Assembly (NCBI GenBank): GCA_015075365.1
Contig: JABTUN010000002.1
Span: forward strand, 372,001 to 436,000
Length of the DNA stretch: 64,000 nucleotides
Direction: 5' to 3'
DNA from: Verrucomicrobiaceae bacterium
GTDB taxonomy: Bacteria; Verrucomicrobiota; Verrucomicrobiia; Verrucomicrobiales; Verrucomicrobiaceae
Shown: positions 42,001 to 48,934 of the stretch, piece by piece
How the letters are laid out: the number at the start of each line of letters is the position of its first letter
How positions within the stretch are numbered: position 1 is the stretch's first letter
The notes under the pieces: model-generated
What the model was told of the DNA's origin: nothing
The model's database searches: none
What the model saw: the letters and a program-made list of their open reading frames with translations, nothing else
Position numbers and translations under genes: made by a program

Positions 42001-44830
42001 TTCCCGGAGGGCCAAGAAGCCGGACTCCAAAAGCCAGCGTGTCGCTGCCATCGGTCAACCCCGTGCCCGCAGGCTGCTCCACTACGATCTCAGGCATGGG
42101 CGGGGCTGCCCGTGTGGCTGTCACGGTGTAGGTCTTGGTGGTGGTCAAGTCCGTGGCCGTCACTACAATGGTGATGGTGTTGTCCCCCACATTGAGTGAG
42201 ATCGGACCGCTGGCTGATCCCGAAATGACGCTGCCGCCGTTCACTGTCACCGTGGCCCCTGTTTGGGCGACGGTGGGCGTCAGAGTGATGCTGGTGGTTG
42301 CGTTAGGTACCGCCAGCGCGTAGGAAAGTGTGTCTGATGCAAACCCTGGCACCAGCGTTCCAGTGCTTGAGGAAAGGCTGGCAAGGTCGGCATTCGTCGC
42401 CGCTGCCGCGAGCGCTGCCGTCACCGCTGCATTGGCATTGGCACGACCATAGCCATAGTAGGTGTTGAAGCCGCCCGTGTACGTCACTCCGCCCACCTTG
42501 TCCGAGGTGTTGCGCATGAGGGTGCGAATGTTCGTCGCGCTGAGGTTGGGATTGGCGGACAGCATCAATGCCGCGATGCCCGCCGCCATCGGGGTGGCAG
42601 AGGATGTGCCGCTAAAAGCTGGCTCATAATCCCCCGCAACATAGCCATCCGCGCCGGTGCGATCCGTGGTGTAGATGCCGCTCCGGCCTCCGCTGCTGGG
42701 GCAGACCAGATCCAGGGCAGATCCATGCCTACTGTAATCAGATCGAAAGTCGAAATCCGAACTGGCCCCGACAGCGATTGTATTGGGATGACTGCTAGGG
42801 TAGGCGACCTCCGTGGGCAGGGCCGTGCCACCATCGGGATGGTCCATCTTAAACTGCGTGACACCATTGATGGCGAAGCCAAGATAGTCATAGTAGATGT
42901 CTATGTAAGGCGAATATTCGCAATCCACCCAGACGTAAAATGTCAAAGGCCCTGCTGTCACCGTTTTGGTAACCTCGACATAGGAGGACTGTGAGTGAGT
43001 GATAGTTCCCGCGCGGATTGAGCGTGACCCTTCGCCGTTCCAACCCACCAGTGCGTGATTGCCCCCGATTCCTTCCTGAACACTGATCCAGTTGGCGCTT
43101 CCGCCAGTCGTCCAGCCAGCGGGCAGGCTGGAGCCCTCGAAGTGCTCCATCGTTCCATCAGGCCAGATTATAGTATCAAGCCAAGCTGTGTCGGGCAGAT
43201 TTGAGGTCGTGGAGTCTTTTGCATAGGTCCAGCGGAAGGTTTTGGTGCCAGCGGTAAGCTGGATTGTGCGTTTTTGCCATCGCCCCCCTTCATTACCCGC
43301 CGCGCAGAAGATCGCGCACCCCTTGCCGTCGCGTCCCAAGGTGCTGGCATCCGTCAGCGCACTGTCAATGGCGGTTGATTGGCTCCACTCCAGACTGATG
43401 CTGAGAACATCCGCACCTCGCCACCCTTGAGGGGTGGTCAGTCCGGCTGCATATCGCACACAGGCAGCCCGGTCTGAAATGATTTCAAAACCGTCCCCAC
43501 CCGATTTGACCGGCAGAATCTTGCAGCCGAAAGCAGTTCCTGCCACGCCTGTCCCATTCTGTCCTGCTGCGGCCGCCACGCCTGCACAAGCAGTGCCGTG
43601 GGAATCGTCCGCATACTGAGGATTGGGATCGTTGTCCGCGCGATTCGGGTCCATGAGATCGCCGTTGCCATAAAAGTCCCATCCGTTCACGTCGTCCACA
43701 TAGCCATTGTTGTCGTCATCAATGTTGTTTCCAGGAATCTCCCCGGTGTTGACGAAGATGCTCGCCGCCAGATCGGGATGATCCGTCTGCACCCCGTCGT
43801 CGATGATCGCGATGACCACATTGCTGCTGCCCGTGACCTGGTCCCATGCCTCCTTCACGTCGGAATCCGCATCTGCGGCGCCTCCGCCTTGGCCGGTGTT
43901 GTCCAGGTGCCACTGCTGGCCGAAGAAGGTGTCATTGGGGACGAGGTTCTTGCGCACTTCAGACAGGAAATTCGGCTCGGCCCAGATGACACGTGGATCG
44001 CCGGCGGCGGTGTTGACAGCAGCCAGACTTTTGTCCGCACCGGACCCGCGCAGGGTCACCACGTGCTGGTCGGTGGTCCCGGGCATTGGCTGTGTTTTCT
44101 GCAGACTGGTTCCGAAGACATCCGCAGGAGAGACGCCCTGCTGCAGACGCACAATCAATTGGTCGGTGGGCAGCAGTTGCAGCCCTTCCCCCTCCCGGAT
44201 GAAAACCGGCGTCACGCTCCGCACCGCCGACAGCTGCCGGGCGGCGGCCAGCGCCGCCTCCGTTTGCGCGTCCGTCGTTGATAGCCCGGCACGGAACAGC
44301 AGCACCCCTTTTCCGGCGGCCTTGTCCATCACATGGTCCTTCAGCGGACCGGACGGACTGGTGAGCGTCTTCGCCAGTTCCTGCCCGTTGACCGCAGGAT
44401 CATGATGCACGGCCAGCCAGCCGCGTTGGCGCAGCAGTCTCACCGTCCCGCCGGGAGCGGCATACTGATCACCGGCATCGAGGGTAGTGGACAGCTTGAG
44501 CGGCACCGGCTTTGGAGCCCCACCGCCTCCTGCCTGCGGGATCTTCTGCCGCGCTTCATCAAAGACAGTGGTGAGCACGCCCGGTTTCTTCGCAGCCTGG
44601 GGGATAGCGGTCAATGCAGCCGGACTGGCGGCAGCATCCCCGGCCGCCACAGGTGCCGGCTTGCCAGGCGGCAAGCTGATTTGGGCAGAGCGCGGGGATG
44701 GAGTCTCCCCGCCTTTGCCTGTCATCCAGAAGAAGATCGACAGAGCAGCGATCAGCAGGGCAAACAGGCCCAGCAGCAGGGCTGGAACCTGTCGGCGGGG
44801 CGTGTTGGGGTGGTTGGCAGGTGTGTTCAT
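36032..44830 (-). CDS. Giant subtilisin-like protease with beta-helix modules (2932 aa)
   Basis: Starts with a basic segment and one hydrophobic helix (VPALLLGLFALLIAALSIFFW, about 15-36, no obvious cleavage site), then a propeptide-like region to about 310. The peptidase S8 domain spans about 330-800: Asp in AIIDDGVQTDHPDL (about 345), His411 in DDSHGTACAGVAAA, oxyanion Asn in CAAGNEGG, Ser743 in SGTSSATPMAAG. A jelly-roll-like insert lies before the Ser. Then: cadherin-like sandwich (about 815-915), choice-of-anchor-D domain, jelly roll, second anchor-D, FN3-like, three parallel beta-helix modules (about 1402-2683), third anchor-D, and a C-terminal domain with SDGDGMKDWGE. The N-terminal helix suggests membrane anchoring; an ECF sigma gene lies 203 bp upstream. 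Confidence 0.9.
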   Translation of the reverse strand: MNTPANHPNTPRRQVPALLLGLFALLIAALSIFFWMTGKGGETPSPRSAQISLPPGKPAPVAAGDAAASPAALTAIPQAAKKPGVLTTVFDEARQKIPQAGGGGAPKPVPLKLSTTLDAGDQYAAPGGTVRLLRQRGWLAVHHDPAVNGQELAKTLTSPSGPLKDHVMDKAAGKGVLLFRAGLSTTDAQTEAALAAARQLSAVRSVTPVFIREGEGLQLLPTDQLIVRLQQGVSPADVFGTSLQKTQPMPGTTDQHVVTLRGSGADKSLAAVNTAAGDPRVIWAEPNFLSEVRKNLVPNDTFFGQQWHLDNTGQGGGAADADSDVKEAWDQVTGSSNVVIAIIDDGVQTDHPDLAASIFVNTGEIPGNNIDDDNNGYVDDVNGWDFYGNGDLMDPNRADNDPNPQYADDSHGTACAGVAAAAGQNGTGVAGTAFGCKILPVKSGGDGFEIISDRAACVRYAAGLTTPQGWRGADVLSISLEWSQSTAIDSALTDASTLGRDGKGCAIFCAAGNEGGRWQKRTIQLTAGTKTFRWTYAKDSTTSNLPDTAWLDTIIWPDGTMEHFEGSSLPAGWTTGGSANWISVQEGIGGNHALVGWNGEGSRSIRAGTITHSQSSYVEVTKTVTAGPLTFYVWVDCEYSPYIDIYYDYLGFAINGVTQFKMDHPDGGTALPTEVAYPSSHPNTIAVGASSDFDFRSDYSRHGSALDLVCPSSGGRSGIYTTDRTGADGYVAGDYEPAFSGTSSATPMAAGIAALMLSANPNLSATNIRTLMRNTSDKVGGVTYTGGFNTYYGYGRANANAAVTAALAAAATNADLASLSSSTGTLVPGFASDTLSYALAVPNATTSITLTPTVAQTGATVTVNGGSVISGSASGPISLNVGDNTITIVVTATDLTTTKTYTVTATRAAPPMPEIVVEQPAGTGLTDGSDTLAFGVRLLGPPGMAKTVTIRNTGTADLTGLQLVKDGDHPGDFTLTTLAVTTLTPGGSTTFDVNFVPTADGSRIATLHILSNDGDEASFDIHLTGTGSSSLAFLDDFDPGIDTPLWATFGGTVTANTVGQAAGPGSTGNSLHFDGGGSRFATTVPLNLGPGTSLSFLLAQGGGVNPWETADAGDEVVVEYSTDGANFVMLGGPYNPRFWTNIILALPPAAQTAATQVRFRQLANAGSGTDHWAIDDVQIGTGFVTAPEIAILDHSSIDFVDGVSSYSFGNVNMGASSTARTFTIRNTGSGPLSGFPVTVDGANAGEFAVSGPAVSSLLPGSTTTFTITFTPTQPGARSAAIHVGNNDADEHPFDFTVEGTGVAQPPQIASAFATKVELDTATLNASVNPRGAATSVTFHWGLDTNYGSTAGPIDVGSGVTAATASFKLMGLSPNTTYNFKAVATSAEGTVESSNVTFTTGIAYYVNDGATTNDLWCTAIGNDANDGLTPATPKATVQAIISTYVLEPADVVRIDTGTYSLSTEIAVTSSDQGSTSAPVVFEASPYGVDMTRQVPSSSTYNAWNISGSNVTLRTAQSSALPGVGQRLMRIGWSGAGSGGMFAVYVQTSNAIISRVETLARTYGVYTFGTNTVVENCLVRGGGYGIYFDPSGTTSAKTVRNCTVTGFSNWGVFADGGGGFTCSNNIVVADGSGDYALYVSSASTSMVSSHNCLVARNGAYVGYYNSIAQTTLADWQAATGKDMASISLDPLFVDADGLDNVANNADDDLHLQSTAGSYKAGVFAADAADSPGVDAGDPAAAVAAEPAPNGGRVNLGAYGGTEQASKTPAGRQLLLVGPNGGEAVSGGSRIIHWNATGQGWTGGDTVGLEYSTDGGTTWQAIAGAGALDRTLGQFTWDTSALASGGYRVRVNYGGTLTDASDSTFVIRSPAMIYYVNEGSTTNDLWCTAIGDDANDGLTPATPKASVQAILSGYDLEPGDVVRIDTGSYTLSTDIAVSVADEGGLGNPVVFEASPYGVDMTRQVPSSSTYNAWNISGSNVTLRTAQSSALPGVGQRLMRIGWSGAGSGGMYGLYVQSSASNCTISRVDTLARSYGVYAFGVNTVVENCLVRGGGYGIYFDPSGTTSAKTARNCTVIGFSSWGIYSDGGGGFTCSNNIVIADGAGDYAIYVGITSASMISDYNCLIARNGASVGYYNSIAQVTLADWQAATGKDAASISLDPLFVDENGVDDIANNADDDLHLQSTAGSYKAGAFTADTADSPALDAGDPSTAVADEPAPNGGRINLGAYGGTEQASKTPAGRQLLLVGPNGGEAISGGTRTIYWNATGQGWMGGDTLALEYSIDGGTTWQVIPGAGALDYALGQYVWNTSSLPGGGYRVRVNYGGGTLTDASDAAFVIRSPSMIYYVNDGATTNDLWCIAIGDDANDGLTPATPKASVQAILSSYDLEPGDTVRIDTGSYDLSTSIAVTSSDGGGSGTPVVFDASPRGVTMVRQVPTSSTVSAWSISTANVTLRTDPAALPPGASHEPLRLAWSGAGSGEMYAVHVQSSASNCTISRVETLARTYGVYGSGSNVIVENCILRGGHTGAYFPEFNSNTKVLRNCTIAGFSSRGVYSQYGSGLSLINNIIVADGSGDFAIFLSSNNVTTSNYNCLVARNGAFIGNWTGNSSTLSAWQTATGKDANSISTEPAFVDENGLDDIANNADDDLHLASTSPCVNVGDNSAVGVGALDMDGQSRILLTTVDIGADEYADAPEIVVELVSGTPLLDGVSTAAFGFAGIGVVPSPSKTFTIRNIGIVDLTGLALSVDGPHAAQFVPGAFGTTTVPPGGSTTFVLTFVPAGVSTACSAVLHIENNDVDENSFDILLTGTALSQTIDSDGDGMKDWGEGQLAAMGFDWQVDNTTLVDSYFAAANSNGLFTASQVQAMNIGTPLLQRNPATGVFTLTLGIGKSTTLQPGSFVPFPFTPQGTTINGQGKIEFQFTVPDDAAFFQLQGQ
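36780..40625 (-). repeat. Three tandem beta-helix modules, two nearly identical in DNA
   Basis: The modules start at about 40625, 39221 and 37808 (minus-strand order), each opening with YYVNDG or YYVNEG then TTNDLWC. The first two are 1404 and 1413 bp; the third ends early near 36780 and lacks the LLLVGPNGGEA segment. Long DNA stretches are the same in modules 1 and 2 (for example around 38100-38160 and 39500-39560), pointing to recent duplication or gene conversion. Confidence 0.88.
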
Positions 44831-45033
44831 GGTGATGGCGGGGGATACAGCTGAGAAAACGTCAAAAAGTCATCACTGCGCGGCCTCAAATGTTTGGGCA
44901 TGGTCCTCGGGTGCGGCTGCAAGGCTGTGATGCCCTACGGGAATGGAGTGAAGGCAGGCAACCATACCCTCCATTACCCGGGGCATGGCTGTTTGTTACA
45001 GAGTATTTCGGGACAGGAGGCAGAATGGAGGCT

Positions 45034-45765
45034 TTACCGGCGCATGAAGAGGCTCATCAGGTGGCGCAGTTCCCCATCCACATCCTCGTTTCGGCTCACC
45101 GTCTGACGCACCTCGGCGCGCAGGAGTTCCCGGTAGTCCTTGAGCAGCCGGCTCATGGCCACGCGCAGGGCACCAACCGTCATGCCGAGTTCTGCGGCGA
45201 TGCGCTCAGATTCCTCACCACGCAGGCTTCCCTGCCCTTTGATGGCCGGAAGCAGGGCGCGAAAGAGCGGCTCACGACCCTTCATAGCATATTTTTCCCG
45301 CAAGACGGTCACGACGTGTTGAAGCAGTTCCAAGGCCCACTTGCGTTCAAACAGCCGCTGAGGGCTTTCCTCGTCGCGAAGGCGCTCATGTCGGAAGCGC
45401 CTCTCGGCATCTGACAGGCTGTTTTCACAATCCAGGCTTAAAGTGGCACGCTGGCGCGCGTGATCGCGATGCCAGTTGGCAAGAAAACGGTCCAAGGCCA
45501 TGGCAAGGAAGCCCTGCAGCCTCCCATGCTCCTCACGAAGCCCTTGAAACGATCGCAACCGCAGGAGCTTCAGCAAGAATTCATGCAGAGCGTCTTGCGC
45601 GTCATGATGATCCAGGCCACGTCGGCGGACATAGCAGTAAAGCGGGTAGTGGTACTGCTCGCATAACTCATTGAGCGCCTTTTGCGCCACCTCCGAGTCG
45701 CGGCTGTGCAAACGGGAGATGAGCGTCCATTCGGTGGTTGGAAACTTGCCGTCGGTCGCTGCCAT
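45034..45765 (-). CDS. ECF-type sigma factor of the PVC FPTTEW class
   Basis: 243 residues from the ATG giving MAATDGKFPTTEWTLISRL; 20 more in-frame codons upstream look unrelated to the family. Region 2 contains LCEQYHYPLYCYVRRRGLDHHDAQDALHEF, and a region-4-like tail has RIAAELGMTVGALRVAMSRLLKDYRELL. This lineage (GxFPTTxWTLV start, RrWAlelL middle) is found largely in PVC and Acidobacteria. It is transcribed in the same direction as the giant protease gene, just upstream of it, so it probably controls that gene. No anti-sigma gene is adjacent. The 203-bp gap between (44831-45033) shows no gene. Confidence 0.85.
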   Translation of the reverse strand: MAATDGKFPTTEWTLISRLHSRDSEVAQKALNELCEQYHYPLYCYVRRRGLDHHDAQDALHEFLLKLLRLRSFQGLREEHGRLQGFLAMALDRFLANWHRDHARQRATLSLDCENSLSDAERRFRHERLRDEESPQRLFERKWALELLQHVVTVLREKYAMKGREPLFRALLPAIKGQGSLRGEESERIAAELGMTVGALRVAMSRLLKDYRELLRAEVRQTVSRNEDVDGELRHLMSLFMRR

Positions 45766-45921
45766 ATTCGACCATGCAAGCAACTCGACCTTATAAAGGC
45801 AAGCATTAAAAGACCGGCCAGCCACTCATCAGGAAACGCATGCGGGGCATGATGGTCATGTCCGCCACAATTGCTCCGTGAGATGTCCGGGGCACACCTA
45901 TCTTACATCGGCGCAAAACGC

Positions 45922-46896
45922 TCAGCACACCGTCACGCCCTTGGCCCGCATCTCACGGAACCATTCCACATATCTGGCCACTCCCTGCTCGATGCGGGTC
46001 GTGGGGCGGAAATTCAACAAGGCGGCAGCCTTGCTCACATCGGCGGAGGTCAGCGGCACGTCACCGGGCTGGTCGGGGAGCGCGTTGATCCGGGCTTTTT
46101 TACCGACGGCAGCCTCAATGGTGGCGATGAGGTCGTTGAGGGTGACGGTTTGCGAACCGCCGAGGTTGAAGATGTCGCAGGCGGGGCCTTTGGTATAGTT
46201 CAGCGCGCCGAGGATGCCGTCCACGATGTCGCTGATGAAGGTGTAGTCACGCGCGGTGCTGCCGTCGCCGTATTTGTCGATGGGCTGGCCGTCCTCGATG
46301 AGGCGGGTGAACTTGGAGATGGCCAGATCCGGGCGCTGGCGCGGACCATAGACGGTGAAAAAGCGCAGACAGACAGTCTTGATGCCATGGAGGTGGCTGT
46401 AGTTCGAGCACATTTGCTCCCCGGCCATCTTGGTCATCGCGTAGGGGCTGATGGTTTGGAGGATCGGGTCCGTCTCAGCAAAAGGGACCTTTTTGTTCAC
46501 CCCATAGACCGAGGAACTGCTGGCAAAGACGAAATGGCGGCAGCCAGTGCGCCGCGCGGCCTCCAGCAGGTGGAAGGTGCCCTTGATGTTCGTGTCGATG
46601 TAAAGCTCCGGCTGCTCGATGGACGGGCGCACGCCGGCGCGGGCGGCCAGATGGATGACGGCGTCGAACTTCCCTTCCTCAAAGACTCGGTGGATGAAGC
46701 CCGCGTCCGTGAGATCACCCTCGTGTACGGTGGCGCGGGGTCCGATGGCGGCCAGATTGGCACGTTTGATGGCGGGATTGTAGTAGTCGTTCAGGCTGTC
46801 GAGTATGGATACGCGGGTTTCACCGCCCGAGAGCAGGCGTTCGACCGTGTGGGAGCCAATGAATCCGGCGCCGCCGGTGACCAGGACATGTTTCAT
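45922..46896 (-). CDS. NAD-dependent sugar epimerase (UDP-glucuronate 4-epimerase-like)
   Basis: 324 residues, extended short-chain dehydrogenase fold. NAD-binding TGGAGFIGSHTVERLL at residues 7-22, catalytic ASSSSVYG and the YxxxK motif in SPYAMTKMAGEQ near 151, substrate region CLRFFTVYGPRQRPDLAISKF. The RPDLAISKF-type segment is typical of UDP-glucuronate 4-epimerases, which make UDP-galacturonate for surface polysaccharide; UDP-glucose 4-epimerase is less likely. It stands alone, with a divergent proline-rich gene 155 bp away. Confidence 0.88.
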   Translation of the reverse strand: MKHVLVTGGAGFIGSHTVERLLSGGETRVSILDSLNDYYNPAIKRANLAAIGPRATVHEGDLTDAGFIHRVFEEGKFDAVIHLAARAGVRPSIEQPELYIDTNIKGTFHLLEAARRTGCRHFVFASSSSVYGVNKKVPFAETDPILQTISPYAMTKMAGEQMCSNYSHLHGIKTVCLRFFTVYGPRQRPDLAISKFTRLIEDGQPIDKYGDGSTARDYTFISDIVDGILGALNYTKGPACDIFNLGGSQTVTLNDLIATIEAAVGKKARINALPDQPGDVPLTSADVSKAAALLNFRPTTRIEQGVARYVEWFREMRAKGVTVC

Positions 46897-47051
46897 CAGG
46901 AGAAGAGGCGAAAAAACCGCGTGGATGGACGCGGAGGAGCGAAACTAACGGGCAGCCTGCTCTTATTTGCAACCTTGGAGGAAAAGGGATTGACGCCCGA
47001 GGGCGAATTTCGCTAAAGAGAAGGAATTCCCCCCTTATTCACACCGATCTC

Positions 47052-48074
47052 ATGAGCGAGCCCGACAACACGCAGCCCCCTTCCTCCACGCCGAAGACCT
47101 CCGCCGTGCCGTTGAAGAAAGAAACCGTCCGCATCACGCTCCGCGCCCGCCCCGGCGCGGGAGTGACCCAGGCTCGTGAAGCCACCGCCCCCGTGTCCCC
47201 GGTGACCGGCAGTGTGGCTCCCTCCACGTCCACGACTTCAGCCGTGCCCGTGGTCGCCAAGACGGCCACCGCGCCCATCCAGCTCCCGTCCGCCCCCCTG
47301 CCCCCTCCGGCTCCAAAAAGCGCCACCGCCCCGGTGAAACTGCCCGCCCCGCCGATGCCGCCGCCGTCCAAGAAGACGACTTCTGCAGTTCCGGTCGTTG
47401 CCGCGCCCGCTCCTAGCGCCCCTGCACCTTCGGCCGCCATGCCACCGCCCGCGCGCCCTCCGGTGGCACCCGCCGCACCCACCGGTCCACGCCCACCTGG
47501 AGCGCCCACCGCCCCACGTCCGCCAGGAGCGCCCCCCACCGCCTCCCTTCCTGCCGCCACGCGTCCGCTGGCACAGAATCCTGGAGCGCCAGCCGCGCCC
47601 CGCGTGGAGACAGGAGCGCCGACGGTGCCGCTGTCAGCCTCCGCACCGAAACCGGCTGCCCCGAAGGCTCCAGGTTCAGGTTCCGGCACAGGTCCGATGG
47701 TTGCCGGAGGCACCGCACCTCTTCCCAAGGCCACGGTGAAACTGGCGCCCACGCAGGCAATGCAGCGTCCGGCCATCTCCGCCCCGCCCAGCGCCCCGGT
47801 GAAGCGCAGCGCCGCCGCGGACTCCGAGCAGTTTTACGAGGAAAAAGACCCCGAGGCCGGCCTCATGCCCCTCTCCGCGATTTGCTTTGTCCTTTCCGCC
47901 GCGCTGCTGGTCATTCAAATGTTCGGTGCGGATCTCGTGCAGACGGACACGCCCGGCGGTGCCTCGCCCATCATGGTGCCGGAGGCCGGGAAGCAGAAGT
48001 GGGAGACCAAGAGCGTGGCCACCGGCATCTGGAGCAATACCTTCCAGACCACCGAACTGCCCTCCATTCCCTGA
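47052..48074 (+). CDS. Proline/alanine-rich protein with one C-terminal membrane helix
   Basis: 340 residues, unrecognised. Residues 1 to about 255 are low-complexity Pro/Ala/Thr with recurring modules: TSAVPV, TAPVKLP and RPPGAPTA. A short acidic segment (EQFYEEKDPEAGLMP) precedes a hydrophobic helix (LSAICFVLSAALLVIQMF, about 278-295) and a 45-residue tail. The protein is probably anchored by the helix with its long Pro-rich arm on one side. An AGAGAAGGAATT stretch upstream can serve as ribosome binding site. The codon third positions are GC-rich as in other genes here, which supports it being real. Confidence 0.72.
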   Translation: MSEPDNTQPPSSTPKTSAVPLKKETVRITLRARPGAGVTQAREATAPVSPVTGSVAPSTSTTSAVPVVAKTATAPIQLPSAPLPPPAPKSATAPVKLPAPPMPPPSKKTTSAVPVVAAPAPSAPAPSAAMPPPARPPVAPAAPTGPRPPGAPTAPRPPGAPPTASLPAATRPLAQNPGAPAAPRVETGAPTVPLSASAPKPAAPKAPGSGSGTGPMVAGGTAPLPKATVKLAPTQAMQRPAISAPPSAPVKRSAAADSEQFYEEKDPEAGLMPLSAICFVLSAALLVIQMFGADLVQTDTPGGASPIMVPEAGKQKWETKSVATGIWSNTFQTTELPSIP

Positions 48075-48130
48075 GGTCCATCATTCACCTGCGCATCGCC
48101 AAATCCTGAACCCTCATCCCTCATTCTGTC

Positions 48131-48211
48131 ATGCTACTCGCCTGGGTCGTCTTCTTTCTCGCCATCGTCACGTTAGCGCTCAATTTCCTGGCGCAGAGTG
48201 GCGGGCTTTGA
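48131..48211 (+). CDS. 26-residue single-helix membrane peptide (possible)
   Basis: The ORF encodes MLLAWVVFFLAIVTLALNFL plus a six-residue tail (AQSGGL). It is almost entirely one hydrophobic helix. It lies 56 bp after the proline-rich gene and is followed within 24 bp by a strong terminator, so it is the last ORF of that transcript. There is no clear Shine-Dalgarno. I do not recognise a family. It could be a membrane microprotein or simply chance. Confidence 0.45.
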   Translation: MLLAWVVFFLAIVTLALNFLAQSGGL

Positions 48212-48234
48212 TTGCCTCCCCCTGAAACACCTCG

Positions 48235-48270
48235 CACGGCATCAGGCGTCCCCTGGTGCCGTGTTTTTTT
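48235..48270 (+). terminator. Rho-independent terminator
   Basis: 12-bp stem CACGGCATCAGG / CCTGGTGCCGTG (one G-T wobble) with a 5-nt loop (CGTCC), followed by seven T at 48264-48270. This is the clearest intrinsic terminator in the window. It closes the proline-rich protein/microprotein transcript before the opgH operon. Confidence 0.9.
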
Positions 48271-48361
48271 GTCATCTGAGCAAGTGCGTTGACTGGGACG
48301 AAGCGTGCTTTATAAGGCGGCATCTTGCGCGCCGTGCGCTGTCGCACGCTGCTCTTCCCCC

Positions 48362-48934
48362 ATGGAGGCCGTCAACATTCAATTCGCACCCGCCACTGGC
48401 ACGGACCAGGAGTGGAACGAGGCCTACGCCCGGCTGGCCGACTTCTTCCGCTCCTACCGTCTGCACAACCGCATCCGGCGCACGCAACTCGTTCTCGAAT
48501 CCCTCCGCCGTGCCTCGGAGGCGCATGCAAAAGATCCCTCTCGAAAGCCCGTGGCCTACGCCATCGACGAGGCGCGCAAAATGATGCACGACTGGCTGGG
48601 GCGCATCTACCATGACATGAACCTCACCGAGCCGCAGATCGAGGCCGGCGGGCGTCTGGGCTTCTACATCAGCGACGGGCCGGAAAAGTGGCCGCTGCAC
48701 TTTATGGACGCCAAATTCATGCCACCGGAGATGAGTGAAGCCATGCGCCAGGCCGTGCGTACCAGCGGCCCGAGCCTCCAGGTCTCGAAAATGACCCCGC
48801 GCGACATTGACCTCGGCTTCACCAACGTGGCGGAGGGCACCTTTGAGGGCTTTGCCCGCCAGCCGTGGATGCGCTACGTCGTGCTGGCCGTTTCGGTGAC
48901 GCTCGTGTTCTACTACGTTTACCGTCTCCTCCAA
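48362..48934 (+). CDS. Tail-anchored protein of unknown function, coupled to opgH
   Basis: 191 residues from the ATG giving MEAVNIQFAPATGTDQEW (stop codon overlaps the opgH start, 48934-48937). The body is soluble and alpha-helical, with ADFFRSYRLHNRIRRTQL and RKMMHDWLGRIYHDMNLTEP as distinctive segments. A single C-terminal membrane helix (YVVLAVSVTLVFYYVYRLL) ends the protein, a tail-anchor topology. I do not recognise a family. The translational coupling to the glucan glucosyltransferase suggests a dedicated partner of OpgH. Confidence 0.72.

Noticed and set aside
36032..44830. The giant protein as a type V autotransporter
   Set aside because: The C-terminus lacks a beta-barrel domain; it ends in a short domain with the FFQLQGQ tail, and the N-terminus looks like a signal anchor.
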